Origin: Aquanectria penicillioides
Lineage: Eukaryota; Ascomycota; Sordariomycetes; Hypocreales; Nectriaceae
DNA length: 64,000 nucleotides
Reading direction: 5' to 3'
Assembly (NCBI GenBank): GCA_003415625.1
Contig: PYIU01000003.1
Coordinates: forward strand, 5,766,001-5,830,000
A program made the position numbers and the translations under genes. Below the pieces are notes generated by a model. It saw nothing but the letters and a program-made list of their open reading frames with translations, ran no database searches and had not been told where the DNA came from. Positions 46,061 through 56,686 of the stretch are shown here, one piece after another. Each line of letters opens with the position of its first letter. Positions within the stretch are counted from its first letter, which is position 1.

Positions 46061-47624
46061 ATGGGCGCCCAGATTCACCTTGAGGACGGCAAAGCTCCCA
46101 TCGCCGATTCCGCTGCAAACCCAGTCGCCATGGCTTCCCCCGCGCGAGCAAAGCTCCAAGCATCTCTCTACATCGCGTGAGTAGAATCGACCTTATTCCT
46201 TTCTGGTTCTGGGCGTCGAGGCCCCAGCCGTCGCCAGCTCGGGACGATGCGCTAGCGTCGGATCATGCCAACTACTTGAAGCTAACCTTGATGCTATTCA
46301 GAAACTGGATGTTCTTCTCCACAGTCACTATTCTCTTTAACAAATGGCTCCTCGATACTGCTGGATTCCGTACGTCTTTGTCTCTGCAAATGATGATTCC
46401 GTTCGATGCTAACCTGAATCGCTTCTAGGATTTCGTACGTAACCTCCAAATATCTCAACGGATGAATGCTTGCCGTTCGCCTCTTGACCCAAGCGATAGA
46501 GAAAAAAAAAAGGGCTAACAAGACCTCCAGCTATCATCCTTACAACATGGCATCTCATCTTTGCCACCATCGCGACCCAAATCCTCGCACACACTACTTC
46601 TCTCCTTGATTCTCGACACACCATTACTCTAACGCGCCGATTTTTTCTTCGCACCATTATTCCCCTCGGCCTCCTCTTCTCCGGCTCGCTCATCCTCGCC
46701 AACATCGTTTATCTCTACCTTTCCGTCGCCTTTATTCAGATGCTCAAGGCCGTCGGGCCCGTCGCCGTTCTCCTCGTCTCCTGGAGCTGGGGTGTCATGA
46801 AGCCCAACGTCAACACCTTCCTCAACATCCTTCTTATTGTGTCTGGCGTTGTTCTGGCTAGTTTGGGAGAGATTGCCTTCTCCTGGTTCGGTCTTATGAT
46901 CCAGCTTGCGGGCACCGCCTGCGAAGCTGTTCGACTTGTCATGATTCAAGTCATGCTGAACGGGGAGGGTATGAAGATGGACCCTCTCGTCAGTCTCTAC
47001 TACTTTGCCCCCGTCGGCACCGTCATCAACCTCTTCTTCGCTTTTATGTGCGAAGGCTCTTCATTCGAGTGGGCTGCTGTTGAGAAGGTCGGATACGGAA
47101 TTCTCTTCCTTAATGCTTTCGTGGCTTTCTTCCTCAACGTCGCGAGCGTCTTCTTGGTACGTTTCACATGGTTCTTCTGGCCAACCCTAGCAAATTTACT
47201 AACATGGGGTTCTCTACAGATTGGCAAGACTTCAGGATTGGTCATGTCCCTCAGTGGCATTCTGAAGAGCATTATTTTGGTCAGTGCCTCGGTTCTGATT
47301 TGGGGCACACAGATCAGCTGGATCCAAGCCCTCGGCTACTCCGTGGCTCTCCTGGGCTTGATCATTTACTCCGTGGGAGCCGAGGAGCTCACCAAGCAGT
47401 GGAACGCCGCCAAGTCCTGGTCATCCGAGGCCTGGGAATCCCACGACTCAGAGCACAGCACCATGGAATTGCCCACCGTCCGAAACGCAGTTCTCTGCTT
47501 GTTGACACTGATGACTGTCATCATGTGTGGTTTGGTCTGGTATTACCATACGCCGGTGGGCGAGCAAATGGACCAACTTGAAACCGGCAAGTCCGATATT
47601 TTGCATGCGTTGGATTTAGCATGA
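46061..47624 (+). CDS. Triose-phosphate / nucleotide-sugar transporter family protein (DMT superfamily)
   Basis: Exons 46061-46176, 46302-46369, 46439-46444, 46531-47156 and 47220-47624, giving 406 aa. Exon 3 is only 6 nt (GATTTC). With it the conserved reading NKWLLDTAGFRFP-IILTTWHL is restored; without it this block is lost. The protein has about ten hydrophobic helices, with the TPT-family signatures SVAFIQMLKAVGPVAVLL and the LTSG-like GKTSGLVMSLSGILK. Members exchange sugar phosphates or nucleotide sugars across Golgi or ER membranes; fungal members of this sub-branch are mostly uncharacterised. The 63-nt last intron is in frame without stops, so retention would add 21 residues. Confidence 0.9.
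46439..46444 (+). other. 6-nt micro-exon of the TPT-family transporter
   Basis: GATTTC lies between CTTCTAG and GTACGT. It supplies two bases of an Arg codon, a Phe codon and one base of a Pro codon in the FRFP motif. Both flanking introns (46370-46438, 46445-46530) have GTACGT donors and CTAAC branch sites. Confidence 0.8.
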
Positions 47625-48209
47625 AACCTACCTTACGAAGCGAAGATTTTGATATTTTTAGAATTAGACTTGCACAAGCACTAATACCCCTGTAATATGG
47701 AATAATAAACTAATAGACTATGAACCACGCCATACAACATTACGTTGCGTTACATTCATCCATGATTGAAATGGATCGCAAATGTGATCGACCGCATTAA
47801 ATCAAATCCCCAAATAAGCTTCTCAATACGAACTCTATATGACAAGGGCCTATATCGGGCGACCCGTAATTTAGGCCTCCTCTCGTGACCCTCAAAGCAG
47901 AGTTCGAGGCTATCCAGCATTACCCTGGCTGCGCATCGTTCCCCCTTTTTTCAAGGCCCTTCTGCTAGGGCTGTGCTATTTTCATTTTCCTTAGTGCCAG
48001 GGCGGACCTGCAAGCCCCACGTGGGGAAGACGGCCCGGCCGAGTCCTCGGAATTCCGGCCGAACGTCCAGCTGCCTGAGCTGAGTGGCATTGATTTATCC
48101 GTCCAGCCGGCCAAGGTTGCAACAGCATCAGGGATCAGGACGACTCGAGGCATTTTGCGCGCACAAGCTGCTTCGCTTACCAGGCATCACACACAGGCCG
48201 TCGGTCAGC
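47625..48209. other. Intergenic
   Basis: 3' UTR of the transporter and promoter of the HET gene. The HET reading frame stays open up to a GTG at 48084, but the first ATG is 48210. Nothing else recognised. Confidence 0.5.
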
Positions 48210-50420
48210 ATGCTGCCGCTCCTAAGACCACCAACCGCAGAGCCCTACGAGTATGCTCCGCTCACTTCGAGTCCCCGGGCCTTCCGGCTCGTGAAGCTGC
48301 TGCCGCCCATTCGGACGCTGCTGGGCGAGACGTTGCGCATCCGCCTCATCACCGTGGACGATGCCACCGCCTGTTCATATGAGACCCTCTCATATACGTG
48401 GGGGGTTACGGGCAAAGACCCACCAGATCGACGCATTCTTATCGAGTCCCAGACTCCGCATGAGCTTCGGGAGTTGTTCATTTACCGGCCTCTGGAGCTG
48501 GCCTTGCTCCACCTCAAGGCGGACCAGCCGGTGTTCATCGACCAAATATGCATCAACCAGTTTGACAGAGATGAAAAGGCGGTCCAGGTCCAGTTAATGC
48601 GAGAAATCTACGAGAACTGTACGCGTTTGTTGGTTTGGCTAGGTCCCGGAACAGGGCTGTCAAACTCGTACTTCGACTTCGTCCACAAGGTGTGCGAAGA
48701 GGGAGTATTGGGCCGATTCCTTGGTGCAGACAAGGATTATTTCTTGCAGGTATTTGACTCGGTCATGAACGACAAAATTGATGTCTCCGGGCCCGTCCTC
48801 CAGGATAGAGATGATGTACTGGCGCTGCTGTCGAAATACGGCGACGCCTTTCCCCTCAAAGGTGCAGTGGAAGTGTTGAGCAGGCCATGGTTTTTTCGCG
48901 TCTGGACCATCCAGGAGGTTTGCTTGGCTCCAACTGTCGTGTTTACCTGTGGCTCCCGCAGCCTCTGCATCGACTGCGTTCGCGTCGGAATGCTCTTCTT
49001 CACCATGTACAATACGCATTGGGTGAACCACGTGCAACACTCCGTCTCTCGAACTGAGCTTCGAATACGCGACCACATCCTTACTCTCAATCAAAGCCCA
49101 ATGCGTATCATTCAGGAACGCAAAGCGATCCATAAAACCAGGACTAGAAATTCGCTCTTCGATTTGATCATCATTTACAACGTGAACACTGACAAGAAGC
49201 TCCCAAGAATTGGCGCCACGCTAGCAGAGGACCGCATTTTCGGTATCATGGGCATGGCGGAGCCTCGGAGCTCGAATGAAGTAAATGTCCATTACAAAGA
49301 CACGAATCAAGTGTTTTTGGAGGTGGCTGCGCTGCTGGCTGTTCAAAATCTCGACATTCTCCTCTTTTCTCAATATCCCAAGAACTCCTCTGATTTGCCG
49401 TCGTGGGTGCCGGATTGGTCAATAGATTTAACCCTCCCGCACGGATACATGTCAATCCGCGAACCAGCATTCAACGTAGGAGGCAGCTTTCGAGATGTGC
49501 CTCAGGTCGACCTAGGAACAAGGAGATTGGTTGTGCGAGGCATCATTGTCGATACGATTGAGAAAGTCGGCAAGCAATACATGATGAGGGAGCTCGATTC
49601 GCACCTTGGGTCCGAGGTTGATTACCGTTCTGTACGAAGATTCTACGACGAAATTGACGAATTCTTGACCCAGTCTAATGTCACGGGTGACCATGAGATG
49701 GCGGCCATTTGCATCTCCGATTTCGACTTATCAGCTAAAGAATACCCGCCAGAACACAAAACCGCGATTCTGGAAACATTAAAGCCGGTCAAGGCTGCAA
49801 TTTATACCGCCGGACAAAGAATGTCCAAAAGTGATGATTTCTTGCACTCGTTTCACGTCTCTCGCATCGTTGGCACGCTTGGAACACTCCCCTGGTATTG
49901 GGTCCCTGTAAGTGAGTTCGACTCGCTCAGGCTTTGGGCCGCAGAGCCTCTGGTGGCCTTAAAGTCTTGGGGGAAAGCAGCATTTCTGTTCCTGTGTGAC
50001 CTAGCGGGCATTTTCTGTGCCTCGGCAACAGTGAATCTGGTTTCCAAGTATCTTCAACTACGGCGTCGATATCTTAACTTCAACTTTAACGCGCAGGAAA
50101 ATGAGAAAGCGCTGAGCAGGGTTGGGATCGATCCTAGTCTAGCCATAGAAATAGGTAACCATTCGGCCTTCTTGCTTAAAAACCACCACCGGCCGCTGTA
50201 TCTTACGAACGAAGGGTATGTTGGTACTGGCCCCCGCGACATGAAGCAGGGTGACTTAGTGGTCACTTTAAGTGGGCTGAGCGTGCCATGTGTACTTAAG
50301 AGGCATACGAATAGCAATGGAGATGATACCTACAAATACCTGGGGGAGGCATATTGCCACGGGGCTATGGGAGAAGACACGTTACAAGACCGCGAGCTGG
50401 CCAGTTTTACACTTATTTGA
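48210..50420 (+). CDS. HET-domain protein (heterokaryon incompatibility type)
   Basis: A single exon of 736 aa from the first ATG. The N-terminal half carries the HET domain: YETLSYTWG from about residue 57, then VFIDQICINQFDRDEKAVQVQLMREIYENC and LLVWLGPGT, and RPWFFRVWTIQEVCLA. Such proteins trigger programmed cell death when incompatible hyphae fuse, or act in other NLR-like allorecognition pathways. After the domain come a region with DRIFGIMGMAE and SWVPDWS, both usual in fungal HET proteins, a hydrophobic segment near residues 590-620 that might be a membrane helix, and a C-terminal YLTNEGYVGTGP...GDLVVTLSG block, often seen at the end of this family. No NACHT or WD40 partner domain is fused. 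Confidence 0.92.
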   Translation: MLPLLRPPTAEPYEYAPLTSSPRAFRLVKLLPPIRTLLGETLRIRLITVDDATACSYETLSYTWGVTGKDPPDRRILIESQTPHELRELFIYRPLELALLHLKADQPVFIDQICINQFDRDEKAVQVQLMREIYENCTRLLVWLGPGTGLSNSYFDFVHKVCEEGVLGRFLGADKDYFLQVFDSVMNDKIDVSGPVLQDRDDVLALLSKYGDAFPLKGAVEVLSRPWFFRVWTIQEVCLAPTVVFTCGSRSLCIDCVRVGMLFFTMYNTHWVNHVQHSVSRTELRIRDHILTLNQSPMRIIQERKAIHKTRTRNSLFDLIIIYNVNTDKKLPRIGATLAEDRIFGIMGMAEPRSSNEVNVHYKDTNQVFLEVAALLAVQNLDILLFSQYPKNSSDLPSWVPDWSIDLTLPHGYMSIREPAFNVGGSFRDVPQVDLGTRRLVVRGIIVDTIEKVGKQYMMRELDSHLGSEVDYRSVRRFYDEIDEFLTQSNVTGDHEMAAICISDFDLSAKEYPPEHKTAILETLKPVKAAIYTAGQRMSKSDDFLHSFHVSRIVGTLGTLPWYWVPVSEFDSLRLWAAEPLVALKSWGKAAFLFLCDLAGIFCASATVNLVSKYLQLRRRYLNFNFNAQENEKALSRVGIDPSLAIEIGNHSAFLLKNHHRPLYLTNEGYVGTGPRDMKQGDLVVTLSGLSVPCVLKRHTNSNGDDTYKYLGEAYCHGAMGEDTLQDRELASFTLI

Positions 50421-50727
50421 AGCCCCAATGAAGAGGCCATCTGTGACGGAGCAGGAAGGGGACAGACGTGGACGCTTCTGGATATCGCAACCCTTCTAGA
50501 AGCCTCGACCTTGATTGGGAGGATTGCTTTCTCTAAGACCAAAACCATCTGGCGTGGAATTCGACAAAGTTCTTGTAGGGATCTAGTCAAGCCGAACGAT
50601 TCTAGATACTCTTTGTTGACGTCATCGCTTTTTCCAAAATTCACACATAATTTCTCGACTTGAAGAGATTTGTTCAACCTCAAGACGGAATCCGGATCTA
50701 TTCCATTGTATTCGTGTATAGTCTATT
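50421..50727. other. Short convergent spacer
   Basis: Contains 3' ends of two converging genes. No gene seen. Confidence 0.5.
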
Positions 50728-51687
50728 CTAAACAACCATCCGGATCTTCAATTTATCGCCTTGCACAATCTCTTCCTTCCTTGACAAAAGCTCCTCCATG
50801 TCCCAAGTCGCGGATATGTATCTTGCCGATAGCCACTCTATCCTCTTTTCCGTCAGGAATACTATCGTGTCCGCGGGCAGGTTTGGAGTCTCAGTGAGAA
50901 AGGCTTGGCGTGCCTTTGGCAGACGGAATGCCAAGTCGGTTGGCACCCCGCCAGGGTGGATCGTGAAAGCAAGGATGCCATCCGACCCATGGTCGATGTC
51001 CAAGTAATCTGCGAACCGCTGCAGGGCGAGCTTGCTAGTTTGGTATGCCGATGCGCCTGGCGCTTGGAAATGCGCGCCTAGGCTGCCTACATTGACTATG
51101 ATCTTGTGGCCTCCGTTGATAAGAATCTGCGGCAAGAATGCGCGAGTGACTAGGTACGGCCCCCTTAAGTTTATAGTCAAGACTTTCCACCATTCCTCGG
51201 GGTCGCTTTCAAGGATCTTGGCCCTCTTCTCCAGGTAGCCAGCATTGTTGACCAAGATGTCAACACGTGGGAAGGCCTCTGCTATGGCCTTCGCAGCAGC
51301 GGTCACACTCGCTTCATCTGTGACGTCCAAATCCACCGCAACCACTTTTGGCGCCGATTTCCCAGCCTCCCTGGTAGTCTCTGCCAGTTGCGAAACGAGG
51401 GAGCTCAGATCAGATCGGGCTCCGATTCCAATTCCTGCACACCCTGCGATAGCATAGGAGAGAGCTATTTGCCTACCAATACCCTTCGAGGCGCCAGTGA
51501 TGAAGACATACTTGCCGGTCAAATCACGGCCGCGAGGGTCGATTGCTGGGTATGTGTCGTGGTGTGTCCGGGAAATGAAGTTAGATCCTGGCCCCGCGGA
51601 ACCTGTCAATAACTTGTGGCTCTTCTCCGGCTCCCTCCTTACACAGTCTCAGTTGGGGGATTTACCTGTATAGGCTGGCTCCGACAT
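50728..51687 (-). CDS. Short-chain dehydrogenase/reductase
   Basis: Exon 1 is 51687-51666 (MSEPAYT plus one base) and exon 2 is 51602-50728, with a 63-nt intron starting GTAAAT and ending GACAG; 298 aa. Classical SDR features are present: TGASKGIG (TGxxxGxG) near residue 40, DLDVTD, NNAG, a catalytic Ser in NVGSLGAH, and YQTSK as the YxxxK pair. HPGGVPTDLA follows as in many fungal SDRs. It is an NAD(P)-dependent oxidoreductase of unknown substrate. The 50.7-55.9 kb block is a run of three minus-strand enzymes (this SDR, a flavin monooxygenase and a proline-racemase-like enzyme) that could be co-regulated, but spacing is several hundred bases and each has its own promoter. Confidence 0.9.
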
Positions 51688-52250
51688 TGTGAATGAGATG
51701 AATTTTGTCGAAAAGGGTGTTGGGGCTTTGCGGGGGGGTGCAGGTTATACTGGAGTGTGAACTAGCGAATCACTGAAGTTGTGTCTGACACCATCGGGAA
51801 CTGATCAATCACACAGGAGATTAATAATCTTACGGGTAACTTAATCATAATCAATCTGACACAATTCACTATGTGTATGGTATCGTGGCACACGAAACGG
51901 AGCACACGGAGCGGTGCATCGAGTGTCTTTGGTAGGGCGTCACCAACCCTAAAAGATGGCGGGAACACTCGGCATATTGATAAGAAAGACGACTTGCGTA
52001 TGGTAGGACAATATCTTAGTCGTTTCTAAACTATTTAGCGCATAGATAAAATGCGTCTTCTACGAGGGCGAACTCCTACAGTTTAGTGTACGATGTGCAA
52101 CCTGGCTTATGTATTAAGGTTAGCTGCGTACGATGACGTCGCGATTGTCGCGCCAGCTCCAAGGACAAGTTGTATTTCGAAGACTTCGTGATTTGGAAAT
52201 CAATATCTATAAATTATTGTTTTGTTCATTTCTATGAAGATTCTTTGCGT
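51688..52250. other. Intergenic
   Basis: Promoter of the dehydrogenase and 3' end of the monooxygenase. No gene supported. Confidence 0.5.
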
Positions 52251-53845
52251 TTATAATTTTGGACGAGATTCCCTTTGCTCCCGAATTCTGTCAATCGCCT
52301 CTCTAAAGGCACGTTCAACATCATGCTCACAGATCCACCACGGGTCCATCCGCCGAAAGACTCGCTGCCTGAGCTGTTCGTCTGTTTCCACTTTTCCTCT
52401 CTCAACACTGACTTTCTGACCTGCAATCGCCTTGTGAACAACGCCTAGAAGCCTGTTGACATGTGGCTTTCGAGTCGCCTCGTAGATGCTGAAGATCTTA
52501 GCGATCTGCTTCTTTGTAGGTTTCTCGACCCCAGAGGAAGTCGCCGGCCAAACGTGATTGAGAGCGAGAAGTAGCGCATGCGCATCGTTGATTGCCAAAG
52601 ATCCTCCAGCGGCGAAGGCGCCACCATGAGTATGAGCAGCGTCGCCGACCAGTGTGACGCGATTCTCAAAGGACCACGTATCCAAGGCATCACCAGCAAA
52701 GTTGGGGAAGAGCTTGATGTAAGGAGCTGCTTCAATAAATGCTCGTACAGTTGGGTTCCAGTCCTAGAGACCTAGTTAGATATGATGTACGAGCATGGAC
52801 GAAGTAGTGATGCAACCCTTACCTTATATAACTTTTTGAATTGGTCCAAACTCCCAAGGTCATCCCACTGTGCATCTCGACCAAGGGCATTTGGGTCAGA
52901 AGGATCCGTGTGGAACCCTCCCACCGCCGTAAATAAGCCCTTTCCTTTGAGTAGATTATGATTAGTGAGATTGAGATTTACTGCGAGACCATACATAACA
53001 ATACCTAGATGAGAATGGAAGAAGTTTCGGTCGTGGCCAATCTATCGTGCGCAAATGGCATCAATTTCTAGCCCTTTCTGCACGAGGGGGTTTCCTCAAT
53101 ATTAATTACTTACCCAGTGAACTGCATCATCGGGATATTCGAGGTTCCCAAGTCTATATGACTCAAATGTCGCCCGCAGGGCAACCCATCCAGTCCAACG
53201 GAGAGTGTGGGACGGCACAAACGTCTTGCGGACATTCTATAGGAGAGGTCAGCCGTTAACATAGGCGTCTTTTTAAGGCTGTAAAGGGCGTAAACTTACG
53301 GAATGGATGCCGTCTGCACCAATGACAATGTCCGCGTCCGCCCTTGTTCCATCCTCAAAATACAGCGTCGCCCCGCGCTCGGGATCGGCCGTAACATTCA
53401 CAGTCTCTTTGCCTAGATGAATAATGCTTCCGGGCAAATTCTCAAGGAGTGCCTGATGTAAGTGCGCGCGATGATATCGAGCCGTGAAGTGTTTTTTCGT
53501 CTTGACGGTATAATGCACGTCGTGGTCAATTACTTCCTCGGTTTTCCAGTGTCGGTAAATCATGGGCCAGTCCGACTTTTGTTGCTGGAACACATCACCG
53601 GAGAGCGCATTTTCAACACCTAGCGTCTCCAGTGATCTCAGCCCATTAGGCCCTAGACCAATACTGGCCCCAATCTCCTTGAATTCGGGCGCACGCTCAT
53701 AGACCTGGACATCAACTCCCGGGTGTTTGAGGAGTGCAATGGCCGTGATAAGCCCAGCAATACCTCCACCCGCAATGGCTACTTTGAACTTGGAGGTCTG
53801 AGGAGATCTTTCTCCGCCCCTAGTTTCAGCTGGGTTTTGTGCCAT
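52251..53845 (-). CDS. FAD-dependent monooxygenase, salicylate-hydroxylase-like
   Basis: Five exons: 53845-53300, 53236-53114, 53041-53005, 52944-52823 and 52763-52251, giving 446 aa. The N-terminal dinucleotide fold has KVAIAGGGIAGL (GxGxxG-type) near residues 21-32, then a YERAP acidic end and the DG motif IGADGIHS. The second FAD contact is GDAAHTHGGAFAAGG. This is the class A flavoprotein monooxygenase layout used by salicylate 1-hydroxylase and by tailoring enzymes in fungal metabolism. It hydroxylates an aromatic or similar ring using NAD(P)H and O2. The 37-nt exon 3 encodes IGHDRNFFHSHLG. Exon totals keep the frame. Confidence 0.92.
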
Positions 53846-54822
53846 TCTGACAATCGGTTAGGAGATGGGTTCGTCGAGATTTGTGTCGAAGGGATTAAGA
53901 AATGTGGCTGCAATAGTCAGCCGGAATTGAGCAAAAGGATAAAAGGGCGCATGCCGAGTATTATCTAACCAATGAATTGGGACATGTCAAATATTGGAGC
54001 CATGCGATTTCGCAACCAGCGACGGACAAGACGTCATCTCTGATAACATACAGAGCCACAATCAGTCCCCGGTTTAATCCCCATTCAAGTCCCCAGTCGA
54101 AATTTAGTCCTTATATCACACAATTGAGCTAAACATTCTTTTCAACACTATTCCGAGGCCTGTTTTCTTTACTAAGTGTGTAGGCATAATTTTTGAACTG
54201 AATGGACCGATTTTGGCTCTAGGTTGATAAATCCACATTGGGCCAAGCGGCTCTTCTAGGCCTTCTTTAGGAAAAGAAGCTCCAGAAGGCAAAAGACATG
54301 CAAGAAACACCAATTTGAAGAGGTTCCGCGTGATTCTATCTCTTGGCTTTTTACTGCTGCAACTTCCACTTTGTCATTGGCAAATAACCTTGCATTTCAA
54401 TTAGCGTACTGTGTTTGGATCTTAGCATCCCAAATCTCGGCTCAACTCTCGGGACAAAACGATCCCTCCCCTACTTTGTCTTCTCCTCACTACCAACGCT
54501 TGGGGCTTGACATGTATCATTCTCTGGCATGGATGCCTTTGAGTTGTGCGGGGCATACAAGAAAGCTCACGCGAAATGCACTACTAAAATACATTATTTC
54601 AGCTTGAGACTAGTTGTACAGTGAACTTAGGAAGCTCCGGCATTTCCTTTATACTTACAACGAGAAGTGCGATGTTGGATCGGGACTCTTGGTTCCTTGT
54701 ACCCTATTCTTCTCTATTGCGACTGTGACAATTCAAAATATAGAAATTTAGTATCTAATCCAGCAATTGTCCGATTTCTCTAGGTTTCAGAGTCTCACAA
54801 GGAAATATTCCTTCTCCACTGG
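53846..54822. other. Intergenic
   Basis: About 1 kb with only short frames; holds the monooxygenase promoter and the 3' side of the next gene. Confidence 0.5.
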
Positions 54823-55863
54823 CTACTGAATATTAAGCCATTGATCTCCGACTCTGAAGCCTTGTGGAAAGGGATCCGAGGAGTCCAAGACAATCTGCTT
54901 AAAACTAGTGATCCAAGCACGTCCCTTGACTGTGGGCATCACTGCGGGGTAGTCTCCCACGGTTGTTGTGCCACGGATGTGGTTGACGAATTCTGTTCCA
55001 ATGATGCTCTTGTGCACAAACTTCTCGTTCACTTTCAGTTGCCCACGCGCGTGCATGATTGCCATTCTAGCACACGTTCCTGTTCCGCAAGGGCTGCGAT
55101 CAAATCTTCCAGGAGATACAACCACTGTGTTTATAGCCATCTTTCCTTGCTCCCCTGGTAAGTCCTCTGGCGGGTGTGTGAACTCCAAAATGCTCACTCC
55201 TCGGATTTCGGGATTCTCGGGGTGAACTGGAGTGTAAGCTCTTCGTACTGCTTTCTTAATCTTCTCACCAACTTCAACCAGCTTCGGACCATATTGGTTT
55301 TCTATTGACAGGCCAACGGACGCGGCGTCAACCACAACATACATCATTCCTCCCCATGCGATGTCGACGGAGACAGTCCCGACATCCGGCACGTCAACCT
55401 TATAGTCGAGTTTAAAGACAAAAGCCGGCACATTATCGAATGAAACGTTCTTGCATTTGCCACCTTCACACTCGGCCGTCGCTGTGACTAGCCCCGCGGC
55501 GGTGTCTAGCAGCACTTTTGTGACGGGCTCCTTCATCGGCACCATTCCCGTCTCTAACAGAACGGTAGTTGTGCAAATGGTATTTGAACCTGACATAGGA
55601 GCGTATTCTTCGCTTTCCAGGATCAAGAAACCAGCATCAGCTCGTGGATCGCATGGAGGCAGCACCAGGTTGGTGTTCATTGAGGCGCGGCCGCGCGGCT
55701 CATTCAGCACTAGTTTCCTGATGTCGTCCTGTTTTGTCGAGAAGTGCTGCAATTTCTCAAACATAGTCTTGGCTGGAACATCGAGAACACCGCCAATTAT
55801 AACATCCCCGACTTCTCCCTCGGCATGACAGCCGACGACTGAAATAGTGCGAGAAAACGGCAT
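54823..55863 (-). CDS. Proline racemase family enzyme (hydroxyproline epimerase / dehydratase type)
   Basis: A single exon, 346 aa from ATG 55863; the frame stays open to 55932 but MPFSRTISVVGCHAEGE is the usual family start. The fold motifs are clear: LNEPRGRASMNTNLVLPP, MSGSNTIC and DRSPCGTGTCARMA. In proline racemase the two active-site bases are Cys. Here the first position is Ser91 (MSGSN in place of MCGHG) and the second is Cys259. A Ser/Cys pair argues against simple proline racemase and for a hydroxyproline epimerase or trans-3-hydroxy-L-proline dehydratase, acting on collagen-type or hydroxyproline catabolites. The exact reaction cannot be read from sequence. Confidence 0.92.
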   Translation of the reverse strand: MPFSRTISVVGCHAEGEVGDVIIGGVLDVPAKTMFEKLQHFSTKQDDIRKLVLNEPRGRASMNTNLVLPPCDPRADAGFLILESEEYAPMSGSNTICTTTVLLETGMVPMKEPVTKVLLDTAAGLVTATAECEGGKCKNVSFDNVPAFVFKLDYKVDVPDVGTVSVDIAWGGMMYVVVDAASVGLSIENQYGPKLVEVGEKIKKAVRRAYTPVHPENPEIRGVSILEFTHPPEDLPGEQGKMAINTVVVSPGRFDRSPCGTGTCARMAIMHARGQLKVNEKFVHKSIIGTEFVNHIRGTTTVGDYPAVMPTVKGRAWITSFKQIVLDSSDPFPQGFRVGDQWLNIQ

Positions 55864-56686
55864 CTTTGTTGTTCTTGGCGAAGAATTACGGAAAGGTTTA
55901 AGTTGGCACAACGCCCTGATCTCCAACACCATACCTTATTTATGTATCTTATCTTTGTAATCCATTGTCTAGACGCCAATTAGGTTCGACCTTCGGCACC
56001 CAACGGGATGATCATCCGGAGCCGCGTTACCGTTCATTGTCGGGATGCGATTACATCTATACATGCAAAAACATGGTTACAGTACAGATCAAGGCATTGA
56101 AGTTCAAAAGAGAGATTGTTATCAATCAATGAAAGAAAACTCAAGGGCATAAACAACTAAATATATAAATAAGTGTTTGTATAAGACCGAATTAAATTGT
56201 AGACAAGCATCCATTCTCGCGTCTCTCCGAAAGGATGTCGGCAACATATCGGCATCTCATTCCGATCTCTTCTCTCCACCCGGACTGTTTTGCCGTCCAG
56301 TCGGGAATATGGGAAGGCGTTCTTGGAGCCCGGCGCTAGAGCGGGGTATGTGATTCTAGCGGATTCTCGAGGCTTTGTGAGTATTACTAAATACCAACTA
56401 GTAAGGTGTGGATTGATGAGAACTGCGGAAAGGATTGATGGACACATTCTCGGGGTTCGTGGTTGGATTTCATGTGGTAGGATATTGTTATATCCAAGGA
56501 TTGGTATCTTCTTCTATTCTCATATCGAGCACAACTGTTCCTTTTTATATTTAAGCAACGCTACAAATGTCCAGTGGTACTCCATGCCCCATGTGTACGG
56601 CACGATCATGCCGCAGCAGTCGCAAAGACTGATGATAAGATGTTCCCGTGTTTCAAGTTTTTATGCCATCGAGCCATTGTGGCATT
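55864..56686. other. Intergenic
   Basis: Promoter of the proline-racemase-family gene and 3' end of the RPC1 gene. No supported gene. Confidence 0.5.
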
